64,000 nt of DNA, from assembly GCA_016793445.1 (NCBI GenBank), contig JAEUME010000005.1:310001-374000 (forward strand), in the 5' to 3' direction. Numbering within the stretch: the first letter of the stretch is position 1; every line of letters begins with the position of its first letter. The notes under the pieces are model-generated. The model saw nothing but the letters and a program-made list of their open reading frames with translations, was not told the DNA's origin and did not search any database. The position numbers were made by a program, and so were the translations under genes. The stretch comes from Hyphomicrobium sp. GTDB taxonomy: Bacteria; Pseudomonadota; Alphaproteobacteria; Rhizobiales; Hyphomicrobiaceae. Positions 8,614 to 18,328 of this stretch are shown here, piece after piece.

Positions 8614-11556
8614 TCAACTTTGGTCGGGGGCATTCTTCTTCCATGCCTCCCCTGCGGTACGGGCGTCGTTGATCATCGGGTCGGACGGGCGGGGATGGAA
8701 GGCGTCGGCCATCTTTTCCGCCTCGGCGAGTTCGCCGGCCGTAAGCTTGCCCTTCATGATATCCCGGCGGCGCACAGCCTCCTTGTCACCGCGGCGGGCC
8801 GCCAGCGAGAGCCACTTGTAGGACTGGCGCATATCAGCGGGAACGCCAAGGCCGTTCTCATACAGCACGGCCAGGTTGAACTGGCTATCAGCCAGTCCGC
8901 CTTCCGCAGCTTGCGTGAACCAGTTCGCGGCAAGCCCGTAATCGGGCGAGCCGGTCTTGCCGTTGGCGCTCAACACCGCAAGGTTATGCATGGCCTTGAT
9001 GTTGCCCTGCCCGGCCGCGCGGGCATACCACTCCTTGGCGCGCGCCTCGTCGGCCTTCACCCCAAGCCCGCGCTCATACAGGGTGCCAAGGCGATATTGC
9101 GCCTGGGCGAAACCCTTGGATGCGGACCTCTGGTACCATTTTGCGGCTTCTTTGAAATTCTGATCGGGTCCTTTGCCTTCCGCGATACGGGCGCCGACTT
9201 CGAATTCGGCTGAAGGGTCGCCGTTGGCAGCCGCAAGGCGCAACGAAAGCGGGCCGACCATGGCCGGAGGCAAATCCAGCGCGCTATGCTTGCCGACTTG
9301 CGGAGAGGCATCGGCCGTGCCGTTCTGAGCGACGGCGTTGAAATCGAGCGCGGCGGGGGATACAGCCGGATTTTCCGCAGCAGCCTGTCCCAGGCGTGTC
9401 GACAGGCTGGCCATCGCGTGGTCGCGGCGGGCGCGCTCCAATTCCTCGGGCGTAGTCACTTGATGCGCGACCGCCACGCCGTTAAAGGGACGCATCGCGC
9501 CATGTGTCTCTGTGCCGCTCTCGCTCTGTCCCTCCATCTGATGGAGGTTGAACTGCGCGGGCTTATCGGGACTGGTGAAATCAGCGTTCGGAGGTGGGGC
9601 TTCGGACGCGGCTCCGGCGGTCGCGGCCGGCGTTCCGGAACCTTGAGCTTTCTTGGGCACGGTCGATGCGCCGGTGAGAGGCGCCGACGTCTGGCTCATC
9701 ATCCCTGCGTTGGGTGTTTTGCCCTTTCCAAAGGGAAGGAAAAGATACGCACCACTCGCGACAGCGAGCGCAACCGACAGCGCGACGACTCGCGGCGAGA
9801 CAACGGATGCAATGCGCTCGGCAACAGTCGGTGCTGCGGGTTTTGCCGGCTTCCCGGCCCTGGGCGCGGGAGCGGTGGCGGCGAGTTCACGCGGCGCGGT
9901 CGTAAGAACGATGGTGTCATCGCCCGTTTCCGCTGCAAGACGCATCTTTGCGCGGCGGGCATCGGCGATGAAGTCCTGGCGCAGCTTCTCGGAAGGACGC
10001 GGTTCCGGCCTCGTGGCGGGCGCATCGAGATCCTCGTCTGAACTGTACTGGCGATAGGACGGAGCGGCCGTTCGGCTTGCGGCGACTGCGGCGACAGCTT
10101 CGTCGAGTCCCGTTGGGTCGGGGTCGTGCGGGGCTCGCGCGGGAGGCTCATCAAAAGCCGGATCGTCGTGCATCATGGCGCCCGCCGGCAGCTCGGCGCG
10201 CTGCAGCACTGGAGGGCTGGATGGATGGAGGGGCGTGTTGACGCTGTGATGCTGACTGAACTCGATCGCGTCCATGCGGTCGAGCAAACGGATCATGGCC
10301 TGCTGCAGCATATCGAGCAGCGCGGTGGTGTTCTCCTCGCTTTGGCGCGCATTTGACATCGACTCTTCGAGCAATGCGCGCATGTCTTGAAGTCCGGGGA
10401 CTTCGGTGCCCGGTTGTGCAAGCGCCGAAAGGCGCGCCGCGGTCTCATCGGCAACGGCTTTGGCGACGGCCGCAACGTTTATGGGGGCGGCGGGCCCGGC
10501 GTACTCCTGATCAGGCGAAGCGCCTGCGGCATCCGCCAGGGCGCGAATTTCGTCCAGCCGTTCGCCAATGCCGGCGATCTGGGCTTCGATGCTCTCGATG
10601 CGCGCAAGGTGAGACTGGCTGGATTCCAGATGCTCCACCATTTCGATCATGTGGGCTTCAATGAGCCGGATCGATTCCACGTCGTTGCGCGTGGCCACGT
10701 TTTCGAACGCCTGCGCGAAGCCGCGCTCGATCTGATCGAGACGCTGGCCGAGCGCGAAGAAGGACTGGTCGGGGCGGATTTCGGCAATCGAGGCGTCAAT
10801 GCGCTCGGAAATTTCGGCGAAGCGCTTTTCCAGCCAGGAATGATCGATACCCGTGTCCAAGCTTGCGGCGCCGGCCGGGGCATAGAGGCGCGGGGATTCG
10901 GTGGAAGGCTGGGCGTAGGATCCCTGCGGAAATGTTGCAGGCTCGCTGTCATAGACGCTGGCAAGGGCGCTGGCGGAGTCGCTGTCCCAGGGATCGGCCA
11001 CATCGCCGGGCAGGCTCTCAATGACATCAAAGGTGTCGACTCCGGACACAACCTTGCTGGTGCTGTCCTCTTGCCGCCAGCTCGCGCTTGTGGTCGCGGA
11101 ACGCAATGCGACCGGAGGTTCCGCCGGCGTGGCGTCAGTCGCGAACGAAGCGGGCTGAGGGGGTGCCGAAAGGGGAAGCCCTGCTTCGAAGGCCGCTGGA
11201 AAGGCCGCAGGGGATTTCAACGCATGGGGCTCCGCCTCACTCAAGGAGGGGTCAGATCCGGTTTCGGAAATGCGTGTGGCCAGCTCGGCCATGCCTGCTT
11301 CGATGCGCTCGAACGCAACCTGGAACCTGTCCGGCACCTTGTCGCGCAGCGAACGCGCGTCGCGGCCCATGGTGGTAAGGCGGTCTTGCAACTGGTTGAG
11401 CGTGTCCGACTGGCGGCGGTCGGCTTCGGAAATCTGGCTGACGATGGCGTTCAGCAGTCCCTTGAGGTTGTCGGCCTGGCAACTGGGACTAGCGGCGGCC
11501 TCTAAACGGGCGTCGGCATTGCTCAGGTTGCTCTCATTCCAGTCGGTCTTAGACAT
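8614..11556 (-). CDS. large coiled-coil / SEL1-repeat membrane protein, PodJ-like
   Basis: This 980-residue protein has a long N-terminal cytoplasmic part with coiled-coil segments (about 30-95, 240-345 and 395-435) separated by proline/alanine-rich linkers. A single membrane helix lies near 588-608 (VVALSVALAVASGAYLFLPF). A periplasmic part follows, with at least four SEL1 repeats around residues 770-930 (for example AAKWYQRSASKGFAQAQYRL). This order matches the polar localisation factor PodJ of Caulobacter and related Hyphomicrobiales proteins, which place cell-pole machinery; no peptidoglycan-binding domain is visible at the C-terminus. The role in polarity is inferred from architecture only. 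A GAGGGACG stretch precedes the ATG at 11556. Confidence 0.75.
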   Translation of the reverse strand: MSKTDWNESNLSNADARLEAAASPSCQADNLKGLLNAIVSQISEADRRQSDTLNQLQDRLTTMGRDARSLRDKVPDRFQVAFERIEAGMAELATRISETGSDPSLSEAEPHALKSPAAFPAAFEAGLPLSAPPQPASFATDATPAEPPVALRSATTSASWRQEDSTSKVVSGVDTFDVIESLPGDVADPWDSDSASALASVYDSEPATFPQGSYAQPSTESPRLYAPAGAASLDTGIDHSWLEKRFAEISERIDASIAEIRPDQSFFALGQRLDQIERGFAQAFENVATRNDVESIRLIEAHMIEMVEHLESSQSHLARIESIEAQIAGIGERLDEIRALADAAGASPDQEYAGPAAPINVAAVAKAVADETAARLSALAQPGTEVPGLQDMRALLEESMSNARQSEENTTALLDMLQQAMIRLLDRMDAIEFSQHHSVNTPLHPSSPPVLQRAELPAGAMMHDDPAFDEPPARAPHDPDPTGLDEAVAAVAASRTAAPSYRQYSSDEDLDAPATRPEPRPSEKLRQDFIADARRAKMRLAAETGDDTIVLTTAPRELAATAPAPRAGKPAKPAAPTVAERIASVVSPRVVALSVALAVASGAYLFLPFGKGKTPNAGMMSQTSAPLTGASTVPKKAQGSGTPAATAGAASEAPPPNADFTSPDKPAQFNLHQMEGQSESGTETHGAMRPFNGVAVAHQVTTPEELERARRDHAMASLSTRLGQAAAENPAVSPAALDFNAVAQNGTADASPQVGKHSALDLPPAMVGPLSLRLAAANGDPSAEFEVGARIAEGKGPDQNFKEAAKWYQRSASKGFAQAQYRLGTLYERGLGVKADEARAKEWYARAAGQGNIKAMHNLAVLSANGKTGSPDYGLAANWFTQAAEGGLADSQFNLAVLYENGLGVPADMRQSYKWLSLAARRGDKEAVRRRDIMKGKLTAGELAEAEKMADAFHPRPSDPMINDARTAGEAWKKNAPDQS

Positions 11557-11940
11557 CGGCGTCCCTCAGGGCGTACCGGTATCCGGTGTGTTCGACGATC
11601 AGCAGCCGGGGGCAGAAGCCTCAAACCGCCCCTTGCGCGCAGCGCGCTGCTAGGCCCGTGGAAAACCGGACTCGGTACGATTCGAACTCTGAGAAGGAAG
11701 CTGTCAGTGCGAAGTAAATGCCGGGTTAATTGTTGTTCTGCAATAAGAATATTCAAAATTTATAAATAAAAACAGATAGTTATGTATTCAGCTCGGGCAG
11801 CACGCGGCGCGCATGACAAAGCACGCCCAAGACGCCGTTCAAAGTGATTCGGCTTTTTGTAGGAGCTTTCCATCGGACCCGCTTAGACACGCCGCGCCGG
11901 CTGGAGCGAGGCGTTGGATGTGGCGACGTCCGTACGGCTT
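11557..11940. other. intergenic region, no gene seen
   Basis: These 384 bases separate the starts of the SEL1-protein gene from the end of the symporter gene. The middle (about 11724-11790) is strongly AT-rich and probably holds the promoter of the minus-strand SEL1-protein gene, but no clear -35/-10 pair could be assigned. Open frames here lack any recognisable protein. Confidence 0.5.
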
Positions 11941-13785
11941 TCAGGGGCGGGTGTGCTTCTTGAGTTCCAAGCGGCGCATCTCGCGGTCGTAGATGATTTC
12001 GCCGCCGGGAACGCGGATGTCGCGGACAATCTCGAGATCGTGACGGCTGGTTTCGGGAAATGCCAATGACAACGCCGACGCCACGGCTGCGGCGAACGGC
12101 ATGCCAAGAACACCTGCGATGGCGCTCGGCAACCCCAAGACGCCCGCTTCCGACAGGAAGATCGACAAGGCTGCAACCATGAAGCCGGTCAACATGCCGG
12201 CAAGGGCGCCGTTGCGTGTGAGGCGCTTCCACCAGATCGACAGCACGAGCAGCGGAAACAGGCTGGAACTGGTCAGCGCCAAGGCCCAAAGCAAAAGCCG
12301 CAGTGGGTCGGTGGGCGCAAGCAGAGTCAGGATCGCGCCGCACGCCAGCGCCACACCGACGAACGCGCGGGCGATCCAAACGCGGGAGGGGCTGGTGGCA
12401 GGCTCCCACGTTGCGCCTTGAACCACGTCCTCCGCGAGGATGGCCGACAATGCCATGGTCGTGGCGCAAATCGAAGCGAGGCAGGCCGCCAGCGCGCCTG
12501 CCATGCCGAGGTACATGTAAGACCGCGGCAGTCCAACCGCGACGCCGGCGGCAAAGAGGATGCCGTCGCGATCAAATGACATCGCGTCATAGCCGATCGG
12601 GCCGCCGTGATCGGCGCCCTCGGCCAAAGACATGAAGCCCAAGCTCATGAGATCGGTGATCGACTGAGGCAGCGCGCCGACACGTTCCGTCATGATGAAG
12701 TCCAGCACGTAATCACGCATGAAAACGGCAATCGAGGAGATCGTCAGCAGCACGATTCCAAACAGTACGGTTGCCCAGCCGAGCGATTTGCGCGCGTCGT
12801 AGACGGACGGCGTGGCGGCCACGCGCGGCAGCAGCCAGGGCGCCGCCGCAAATCCCGTGGCGATCATAAGGACACCGAGTGCGAAGCCGGTCACGCCGAC
12901 CGAACCAAAGGGTTGGGTGTACGGCTTGGTGAGATGCTGGAAGCCTTCCCCGGGAAGGTCGAAGGCGAATGGCGCGGCGCTGATGACGGACAGGCCTTGG
13001 GGAATTTCATTGCGAACCATGTTGCGCACCAGCGGACCATGGGTGAGTTGGGGCACGGGCAGGCTCGTCACCAGAGTGGCAATGGTCGCAGCGACGATGG
13101 CGAGCCCCAGCAGCGCCGCCACCGATTGCGCGACGGCGGCCCAGGTAAAACTGCGCTTGCCTCCGGGCGAGACAATCACGATCACCGTGGCAACGAGGAT
13201 GGCTGTCGTCACTCCCGGCCCGTAGCCCGTGAGCCGGGAAGCGAGGCTTGCGCCGACATGCAGTTCTGCAGACAGCACGAGCAGGATCGGCACGGCCGTG
13301 ACCATCGCGGCAGCGATACGCAACGACTTGCTGTCGAATCGCCGCCCCAGATAGCTCGGCACGGTATAGGCGCCAAACTTGCGGTAAAAGGGCGCCAGCA
13401 GCATCGCCATGAAGACGAAGCCTGCAAGTCCACCCATCATCAGCACGAGCGCGTCGAAGCCCGAAAAGAAGAAGGCGCCCGTCCCTGCGACAAGCAAGGT
13501 TCCGCCGCAGGCGATGATGGCAAGCAGCAGCCCCGTGTAGCCCGCCGGCACGCGGCGGCCGGCGGCGAAATAATCCAAGGGCTCCTTTGACATGACCGCA
13601 ATGCCGATCGCCACATAGAGCAGCAAGGGACCGGCAAACAGGCCCACACGCAGAAGGCCTTCATCAACGCTGAGCTCCTCGAAGATCAGCGACAGCAGGA
13701 AGAGCGCGCCGAACAGGGCGGCGAAAATACTGAAATAGGTGCCAAGGCGCGGATTGACCAGGCGTGTTCGCGAGGGGAATGACAT
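11941..13785 (-). CDS. sodium:solute symporter (VC_2705-type, large subunit)
   Basis: This 614-residue polytopic membrane protein of the sodium:solute symporter family has about 13-14 hydrophobic segments. Landmarks are DYFAAGRRVPAGYTG, GAYTVPSYLGRRFDSKSLR, and SPGGKRSFTWAAVAQ near the middle. The C-terminal tail (TSRHDLEIVRDIRVPGGEIIYDREMRRLE) is the conserved end of the subtype that works with a small DUF4212 partner. That partner lies 81 bases upstream on the same strand. Relatives carry acetate and other short organic acids, but the substrate here is not known. Confidence 0.9.
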   Translation of the reverse strand: MSFPSRTRLVNPRLGTYFSIFAALFGALFLLSLIFEELSVDEGLLRVGLFAGPLLLYVAIGIAVMSKEPLDYFAAGRRVPAGYTGLLLAIIACGGTLLVAGTGAFFFSGFDALVLMMGGLAGFVFMAMLLAPFYRKFGAYTVPSYLGRRFDSKSLRIAAAMVTAVPILLVLSAELHVGASLASRLTGYGPGVTTAILVATVIVIVSPGGKRSFTWAAVAQSVAALLGLAIVAATIATLVTSLPVPQLTHGPLVRNMVRNEIPQGLSVISAAPFAFDLPGEGFQHLTKPYTQPFGSVGVTGFALGVLMIATGFAAAPWLLPRVAATPSVYDARKSLGWATVLFGIVLLTISSIAVFMRDYVLDFIMTERVGALPQSITDLMSLGFMSLAEGADHGGPIGYDAMSFDRDGILFAAGVAVGLPRSYMYLGMAGALAACLASICATTMALSAILAEDVVQGATWEPATSPSRVWIARAFVGVALACGAILTLLAPTDPLRLLLWALALTSSSLFPLLVLSIWWKRLTRNGALAGMLTGFMVAALSIFLSEAGVLGLPSAIAGVLGMPFAAAVASALSLAFPETSRHDLEIVRDIRVPGGEIIYDREMRRLELKKHTRP

Positions 13786-13866
13786 CGGTGCGTGGCTGTC
13801 TTTGGCTTGCGTGAACGTGGAGGCTTTTGATTATCCCGTGCTGGTCGCCCGCGGGTGCTCGGGGCC

Positions 13867-14124
13867 TTAAAGATCCTCGTGCGCCCCGTGCCAATGATCG
13901 ATGGCGTTCTGGCGGTTGACGTAACTCGCCACCGTGATCACCGCGATCAGGAAGAAGCCATGAGCGGCGAGAAAATAGCCTAGCGGAAAGCCCAGGAAGC
14001 GGTTTGTGTTGAACTGCTCGGCGTAGAGCGGCAGCACGAACATGACGCACATGAAGGGCACGAGGCTCGCCAAGAGCTGCCATTTGGTCGAGCGCCAGTA
14101 CGGCTTTCTTTCCTTGCGTTCCAT
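13867..14124 (-). CDS. DUF4212 small subunit of sodium/solute symporter
   Basis: This 85-residue protein has two membrane helices (LLASLVPFMCVMFVLPLY and LGYFLAAHGFFLIAVITVAS) and the family ending YVNRQNAIDHWHGAHED. Proteins of this kind are encoded just before a large sodium:solute symporter and are regarded as its small subunit. Here the large subunit follows on the same strand. Size, charge layout (MERKERKPYWRSTKW at the N-terminus) and context all agree. Confidence 0.9.
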   Translation of the reverse strand: MERKERKPYWRSTKWQLLASLVPFMCVMFVLPLYAEQFNTNRFLGFPLGYFLAAHGFFLIAVITVASYVNRQNAIDHWHGAHEDL

Positions 14125-14564
14125 GAGTTACCTCGTTGTGGCGGCTCTTGACTTGCTGCCGGCCATTAAAATCGCCGCCCCGCAGGATGGTCTGTAGCAG
14201 TCTCAAGCCCCCGCGTCAGCGCCGGTTCGCGGGGCATTCACAGCCCTCGTGGGCATTCGATGCCCCAATCGACCGGCAGGGAGGGCGTGCCACCGCCGTT
14301 CGGCCGGAGCGTTGTGACCTCAATTCATGGCCGGATAATGGGCTTAAAGGAAAGAGACTTCCGCTCAAAGTGCGGCTAGTTGCAGAGCTCGTTCGATTGT
14401 TCTTCGGACGGATGTATTCTAGCCTCGCGGGCGAATCGTCCGGGGGAGTATTGCCGGGCTGTTCGCGCCTGAGGGGCGGCTGGATCCGGCCTGCCGGAGG
14501 CCCGGTATCCCCAAATAAGATCGAAGCAGATCATCACACGCACCAGGGGAAGGACCTTTCAAAC
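14125..14564. other. intergenic region between divergent DUF4212 and mscL genes
   Basis: These 440 bases hold the promoters of the symporter pair (minus) and of mscL (plus). A purine-rich GGGGAAGGA lies about 9 bases before the mscL ATG and is its likely ribosome site. No gene, RNA or strong dyad was recognised. Confidence 0.5.
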
Positions 14565-14948
14565 ATGAGCATGTTGCAGGAATTCAAAGAATTCGCCATG
14601 CGCGGCAACGTCGTGGATCTCGCCGTCGGCGTGATCATGGGCGCCGCGTTCTCGCCCATCGTCTCGACGCTGGTTGAAAACATCATCATGCCGCCCATCG
14701 GCTACCTGATGGCGGGCGTCGATTTTTCCGATCTCGCGGTTGCCTTGCCGACGCCAACCGATCCGATCGAAATCAAGTATGGACTGTTCCTCAACGCTCT
14801 CATCAAGTTCGCCATCACGGCCTTCGCCATCTTCCTGCTGATCAAGGCAATCAATTCGATGAAGAAGCCCGCCGCCGCAGCATCGGCCGCGCCGTCGCCG
14901 ACGGAAGTCTACCTGAAGGAAATCCGCGACCTGCTTGCGAAGAAATGA
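14565..14948 (+). CDS. mscL: large-conductance mechanosensitive channel
   Basis: This 127-residue protein is the usual length for MscL. It starts MLQEFKEFAMRGNVVDLAVG after a two-residue extension, followed by the pore helix GVIMGAAFSPIVSTLVENII, the IMPPIGYLMAGVDFSDL loop, a second helix (ALIKFAITAFAIFLLIKAIN) and a C-terminal cytoplasmic helix (PTEVYLKEIRDLLAKK). It forms a pentameric inner-membrane pore that opens under osmotic downshock. A strong intrinsic terminator follows, so it is probably a single-gene unit. Confidence 0.97.
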   Translation: MSMLQEFKEFAMRGNVVDLAVGVIMGAAFSPIVSTLVENIIMPPIGYLMAGVDFSDLAVALPTPTDPIEIKYGLFLNALIKFAITAFAIFLLIKAINSMKKPAAAASAAPSPTEVYLKEIRDLLAKK

Positions 14949-14966
14949 TCCTGCGTAGAGCCGCAC

Positions 14967-15000
14967 AAAAGCCCCGGTCGTGAGGCCGGGGCTTTTTGTT
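14967..15000 (+). terminator. intrinsic terminator after mscL
   Basis: AAAAGCCCCGG and CCGGGGCTTTTT form a 7-bp GC stem flanked by complementary A and T runs with an 8-base loop, starting 18 bases after the mscL stop codon. The T-run on the plus strand fits a rho-independent terminator for mscL. Confidence 0.9.
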
Positions 15001-15077
15001 TATCTTGCCACCCAGCCATGGCGCTGCAGCAGCCTGGCTTTGCGCCCCGGGGGAGTTATGCTAGAGGACCGGGGAGT

Positions 15078-15151
15078 GCGGGCGTAGTTCAATGGTAGAA
15101 CGGCAGCTTCCCAAGCTGCATACGAGGGTTCGATTCCCTTCGCCCGCTCCA
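15078..15151 (+). tRNA. tRNA-Gly (anticodon CCC)
   Basis: A full cloverleaf can be drawn. The acceptor stem GCGGGCG pairs with CGCCCGC, the D-loop has the glycine-type TTCAATGGTAGAAC, the anticodon stem GCAGC/GCTGC holds the loop TTCCCAA (anticodon CCC), and the T-arm is GAGGGTTCGATTCCCTT. The discriminator base is T and the CCA end is encoded. Confidence 0.97.
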
Positions 15152-15461
15152 TCTCGTCGCAGAGCCCCACGTCACTCAGGCAATTTTGGCACCGCTTCGC
15201 ACGGGTGTGTGTGCGTCTTGATCGCCACACCGTCAGATCTTTTCTCGTGCAGGCCGATGGCCCGGCCGTCGTCAACTCTTGCTGTAAGTGAAGCCGCGCG
15301 CGCGCGGATCCCCTCAATCCCTTACCAAAATAGCCGGTTTGCTATGTTGTAGCGGTAGCGATGCTGGCGTCCGGTGCCGCATCCGTCCCCACTTGTGAAC
15401 TCATCAATTCCATTATAGCCGTTGGGCTATCTTGATGGGGAGTCAGTCCAGGGGAATGGCG
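15152..15461. other. leader region of the TonB receptor gene, no gene seen
   Basis: These 310 bases lie between tRNA-Gly and the receptor start. They must hold the promoter of the receptor operon. No Fur box, riboswitch or other control site could be assigned with confidence. Confidence 0.4.
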
Positions 15462-17756
15462 ATGAAGGTGGGCAAGTATACTTTGTTGGCGGGTGTAGCT
15501 TTCGTCGGAGGATTTGGTGCGAACGCGCATGCGCAAGAGGCCGGAGAAGCGGAGGCGACGCTGCCCCCCGTCGTGATTACCGCGCCGAAGGAAGCCATCA
15601 CGAGCAGGCCGCGCGCCGTCACAAAGAAACCTAAACCGGTTCCTGTCGCGAGCGATGCGCCGGCGCCGCAAAAAGCAAAAGCCAAGGCGGCGGCGTCCGG
15701 GACGGGAGATGCTTCGGGTGGGTCCGCTCAGGATGGCACGGGCGGTACGGGTGACGATGGCGGGCTGGGCGAGGCTGCAGCGTCGACGAGCACGATTCCC
15801 AGCGTCTTTACGCTGGGACAGATCGACATGGTCGGCGGCACCACGATTTCGAGCGACGCCATGCGGACCTTTTCAAAAGTCACGCTCGATCAGGCCCTGG
15901 CCCTTGCGCCCGGCGTTGCCGCATCCAACTCCGGAGGCAGCCGCAACGAACAACTCATCTTCGTGCGTGGCTTCGACCGCTGGCAGGTTCCCCTGTCGAT
16001 CGACGGGATCCGCATCTACCGCCCTGCCGACAACCGGATCGACTTCTCGAGCTTCCTGACAGCGGACTTGTCGGAGGTTCAGATCGCCAAGGGATATACC
16101 TCGGTTCTCAACGGTCCAGGCGGTCTCGGCGGCGCCATCAACCTGGTGAGCCGCAAGCCCGAACGGCCGGTCGAGGGCGAGGTGCAAGGTGGCCTCTTCT
16201 TCGGCACCGACGGCCAATACGAAGGCTACCAGACCTACGCGTCCCTCGGGACCAGGCAGACAGGCTACTACGCCCAGGCCAGCGGTGTGCTCGTCGATAA
16301 CGACGGCTGGTATCTTTCCGATGATTTCCAGCCCACTCCAGTGGAGGACGGCCGCGAGCGCGATCACTCCTACAAGGACAACTGGCAGGTCAGCCTCAAG
16401 GCCGGCGTTACTCCGAACGCAACGGACGACTATTCCATAAACTACCAGCGCATCAATTCCGCCAAGGGCGCGCCCTATCACGTCACCGACCCGTTAGCTA
16501 ACCAGCGCTATTGGGACTGGCCGGAAACGCAGTTGGAGAACCTGTACTGGCTGTCGCACACCAAACTGGGAGACAGTGCGTTCGTAGAGACGAAGCTCTA
16601 CTACACCACCTACACCGACAAGCTGTTCAGCTATGACGATCCCGACCAGACCACACAGACGAGACCTTATGCGTTTCGCAGCTACTATGACGATTGGGCG
16701 GCGGGCGGCAGCGTGACGGCCGGTACCGACATCACCACATGGGATACGCTCAGGGCGGCGTTCCATTTCCGGCGTGACGACCACGGAGAAACGCAGGACT
16801 ATAACGTCAGAGGCGTATCGTGCGGCTCAATTGCGCCGTGCTTCGTGGAGCCGGATCAGACGACGATCGAGGACACCTACTCCGCCGCACTGGAGAACAC
16901 CTTCCACGCGACCAGTCGCATCGATATCGTTGCGGGTATCAGCTACGATTGGCGCAATCTGCAAAAGGCGGAAGATTACGCCGACGGCGCGATCATCAAT
17001 TACGAGCTGAGAGATACAGACGCCTTCAACTGGCAGACGGCGGCGGTCTATCGCTATACCGATACCGAGACGCTGCACGCCAGCGTTTCCGACCGCACGC
17101 GCTTCCCGACCATTTTCGAGCGGTTCAGTTCGCGGTTCGGCGGCGCGACATCCAATCCCGGCCTGGCGCCGGAAAGAGCGCGGAACTACGAAATTGGCTG
17201 GTCGAGCTTGTTTGCACCCAGCAGCCAATTCGCGACGGCCGTATTCTACAGTGACGTGACCGACGTCATCCAGTCGGTGCCGATCGGATTCGGGCCTGAC
17301 GGCAGACCGATCAGCCAGAGCCAGAACGTCGGCAAAGGCGAATATTATGGCGCTGAGGCTTCGGTCGATTACGCGGTCAGCACTCAGATGCTGGTCGGCG
17401 GCAACATCACCTGGGTCCATCGCGACATAACCAACCCAACCAATCCCCAGTTCGAACTGACCGGCCTGCCCGAGGTCAAGGGCATTGCCTACATGACGTA
17501 CAGGTTCACCGATGAATTCAGCATCACGCCAAGCGTGGAGTTCGCGAGCGAGCGCTGGACGGTGACGACCGACGGCAGTTTGTATTACAAGACAGGTGCG
17601 TTCGGATTGCTCAACTTCCAGGCGGAATATGATTTCGACCGGCACACGAGTCTGATGGTGGCGGCGCGCAATATTCTTGATGAAAATTACGTGCTGACGG
17701 ATGGCTATCCCGAGGCTGGCCGAACCTTCTTTGTCAATCTGCGCTCGAAGTTCTAA
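15462..17756 (+). CDS. TonB-dependent outer-membrane receptor
   Basis: This 764-residue receptor has a signal peptide (KYTLLAGVAFVGGFGANAHA), then an unusually long alanine/glycine/proline/lysine-rich linker of roughly 90 residues before the plug. The plug runs from TFSKVTLDQALALAPGVAAS through LIFVRGFDRWQVPLSIDGIR to GPGGLGGAINLVSRKP. A 22-strand-type barrel follows and ends in the family C-terminus (NVRSKF-like: FFVNLRSKF). The ATG at 15462 has an AGGGG stretch about 8 bases upstream and leads directly into the signal peptide. The ligand cannot be read from the sequence. The two genes downstream, a secreted protein and a di-heme peroxidase, suggest uptake of a metal complex. Confidence 0.9.
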   Translation: MKVGKYTLLAGVAFVGGFGANAHAQEAGEAEATLPPVVITAPKEAITSRPRAVTKKPKPVPVASDAPAPQKAKAKAAASGTGDASGGSAQDGTGGTGDDGGLGEAAASTSTIPSVFTLGQIDMVGGTTISSDAMRTFSKVTLDQALALAPGVAASNSGGSRNEQLIFVRGFDRWQVPLSIDGIRIYRPADNRIDFSSFLTADLSEVQIAKGYTSVLNGPGGLGGAINLVSRKPERPVEGEVQGGLFFGTDGQYEGYQTYASLGTRQTGYYAQASGVLVDNDGWYLSDDFQPTPVEDGRERDHSYKDNWQVSLKAGVTPNATDDYSINYQRINSAKGAPYHVTDPLANQRYWDWPETQLENLYWLSHTKLGDSAFVETKLYYTTYTDKLFSYDDPDQTTQTRPYAFRSYYDDWAAGGSVTAGTDITTWDTLRAAFHFRRDDHGETQDYNVRGVSCGSIAPCFVEPDQTTIEDTYSAALENTFHATSRIDIVAGISYDWRNLQKAEDYADGAIINYELRDTDAFNWQTAAVYRYTDTETLHASVSDRTRFPTIFERFSSRFGGATSNPGLAPERARNYEIGWSSLFAPSSQFATAVFYSDVTDVIQSVPIGFGPDGRPISQSQNVGKGEYYGAEASVDYAVSTQMLVGGNITWVHRDITNPTNPQFELTGLPEVKGIAYMTYRFTDEFSITPSVEFASERWTVTTDGSLYYKTGAFGLLNFQAEYDFDRHTSLMVAARNILDENYVLTDGYPEAGRTFFVNLRSKF

Positions 17757-17784
17757 GCGAGGCGTTTGTGTAGAGGTCATGAAG

Positions 17785-18327
17785 ATGAGTGCAATGAGAT
17801 ATAACGTAGGCCGCCGCTTGGCGGGGCTGGCCGCCAGCGGGGGTCTTCTGCTGCTGGTGTCCGCGCCGGGTTTTGCGCAAGACGCGTGCACGGGCTTCAA
17901 GTGGCCGGTCGATACCGAGATTGGCTGGATGGGCGCAGCCGACAGCGAGGCCGTTGCAACCGGCGCAACGATACCCGCACCCTTGGCCAAGGCCGTGACG
18001 CTCACCTTGAAACCAAGCAAGTCGGAGACGCTGCCCGTGGTATCGGGCGTCAAGAAGCAGGCCGTCGGCAGCGAGAGCTTCTCCGGCTGGTTCACGATCG
18101 ACAAGATCGAGAAGGCCGGAACCTATCAGGTCTCTCTGTCGCAAAACGGCTGGATCGACGTGGCGCAAGACGGCAAACTCGTGGACTCGACTGCGTTTAC
18201 GGGAAATCATGAGTGCAAGAGCATCCGCAAGAGCGTGCGCTATGAGCTTGCGCCCGGCTCCGCTCTCATTCAGATCGTCGGTGCGCCGGCCGGCACAATC
18301 AAAGTGACGGTGCGCGAGGCCAACTGA
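17785..18327 (+). CDS. secreted protein of unknown function in the TonB/peroxidase operon
   Basis: This 180-residue protein has a clear signal peptide (LAGLAASGGLLLLVSAPGFAQ, with cleavage likely after AQ) and a mature part rich in beta strands. There are two cysteines in the mature region (DACTGF and HECKS) that could form a disulfide. AGAGG lies 8 bases before the chosen ATG; another ATG 6 bases upstream is too close to that site. It sits 28 bases after the receptor and 1 base before the peroxidase, so it is the middle gene of an operon. I do not recognise the family. A periplasmic partner of the peroxidase or a metal binder is possible but not shown. Confidence 0.7.
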   Translation: MSAMRYNVGRRLAGLAASGGLLLLVSAPGFAQDACTGFKWPVDTEIGWMGAADSEAVATGATIPAPLAKAVTLTLKPSKSETLPVVSGVKKQAVGSESFSGWFTIDKIEKAGTYQVSLSQNGWIDVAQDGKLVDSTAFTGNHECKSIRKSVRYELAPGSALIQIVGAPAGTIKVTVREAN

Positions 18328-18328
18328 G

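Noticed and set aside
12607..13590. Plus-strand frame of 327 codons inside the symporter gene
   Set aside because: It is antisense to a well-conserved transporter and is rich in His, Arg and Gly, as expected from reversed high-GC codons.
15000..15317. Minus-strand frame over tRNA-Gly
   Set aside because: It is the antisense reading of the tRNA gene, a common false call.
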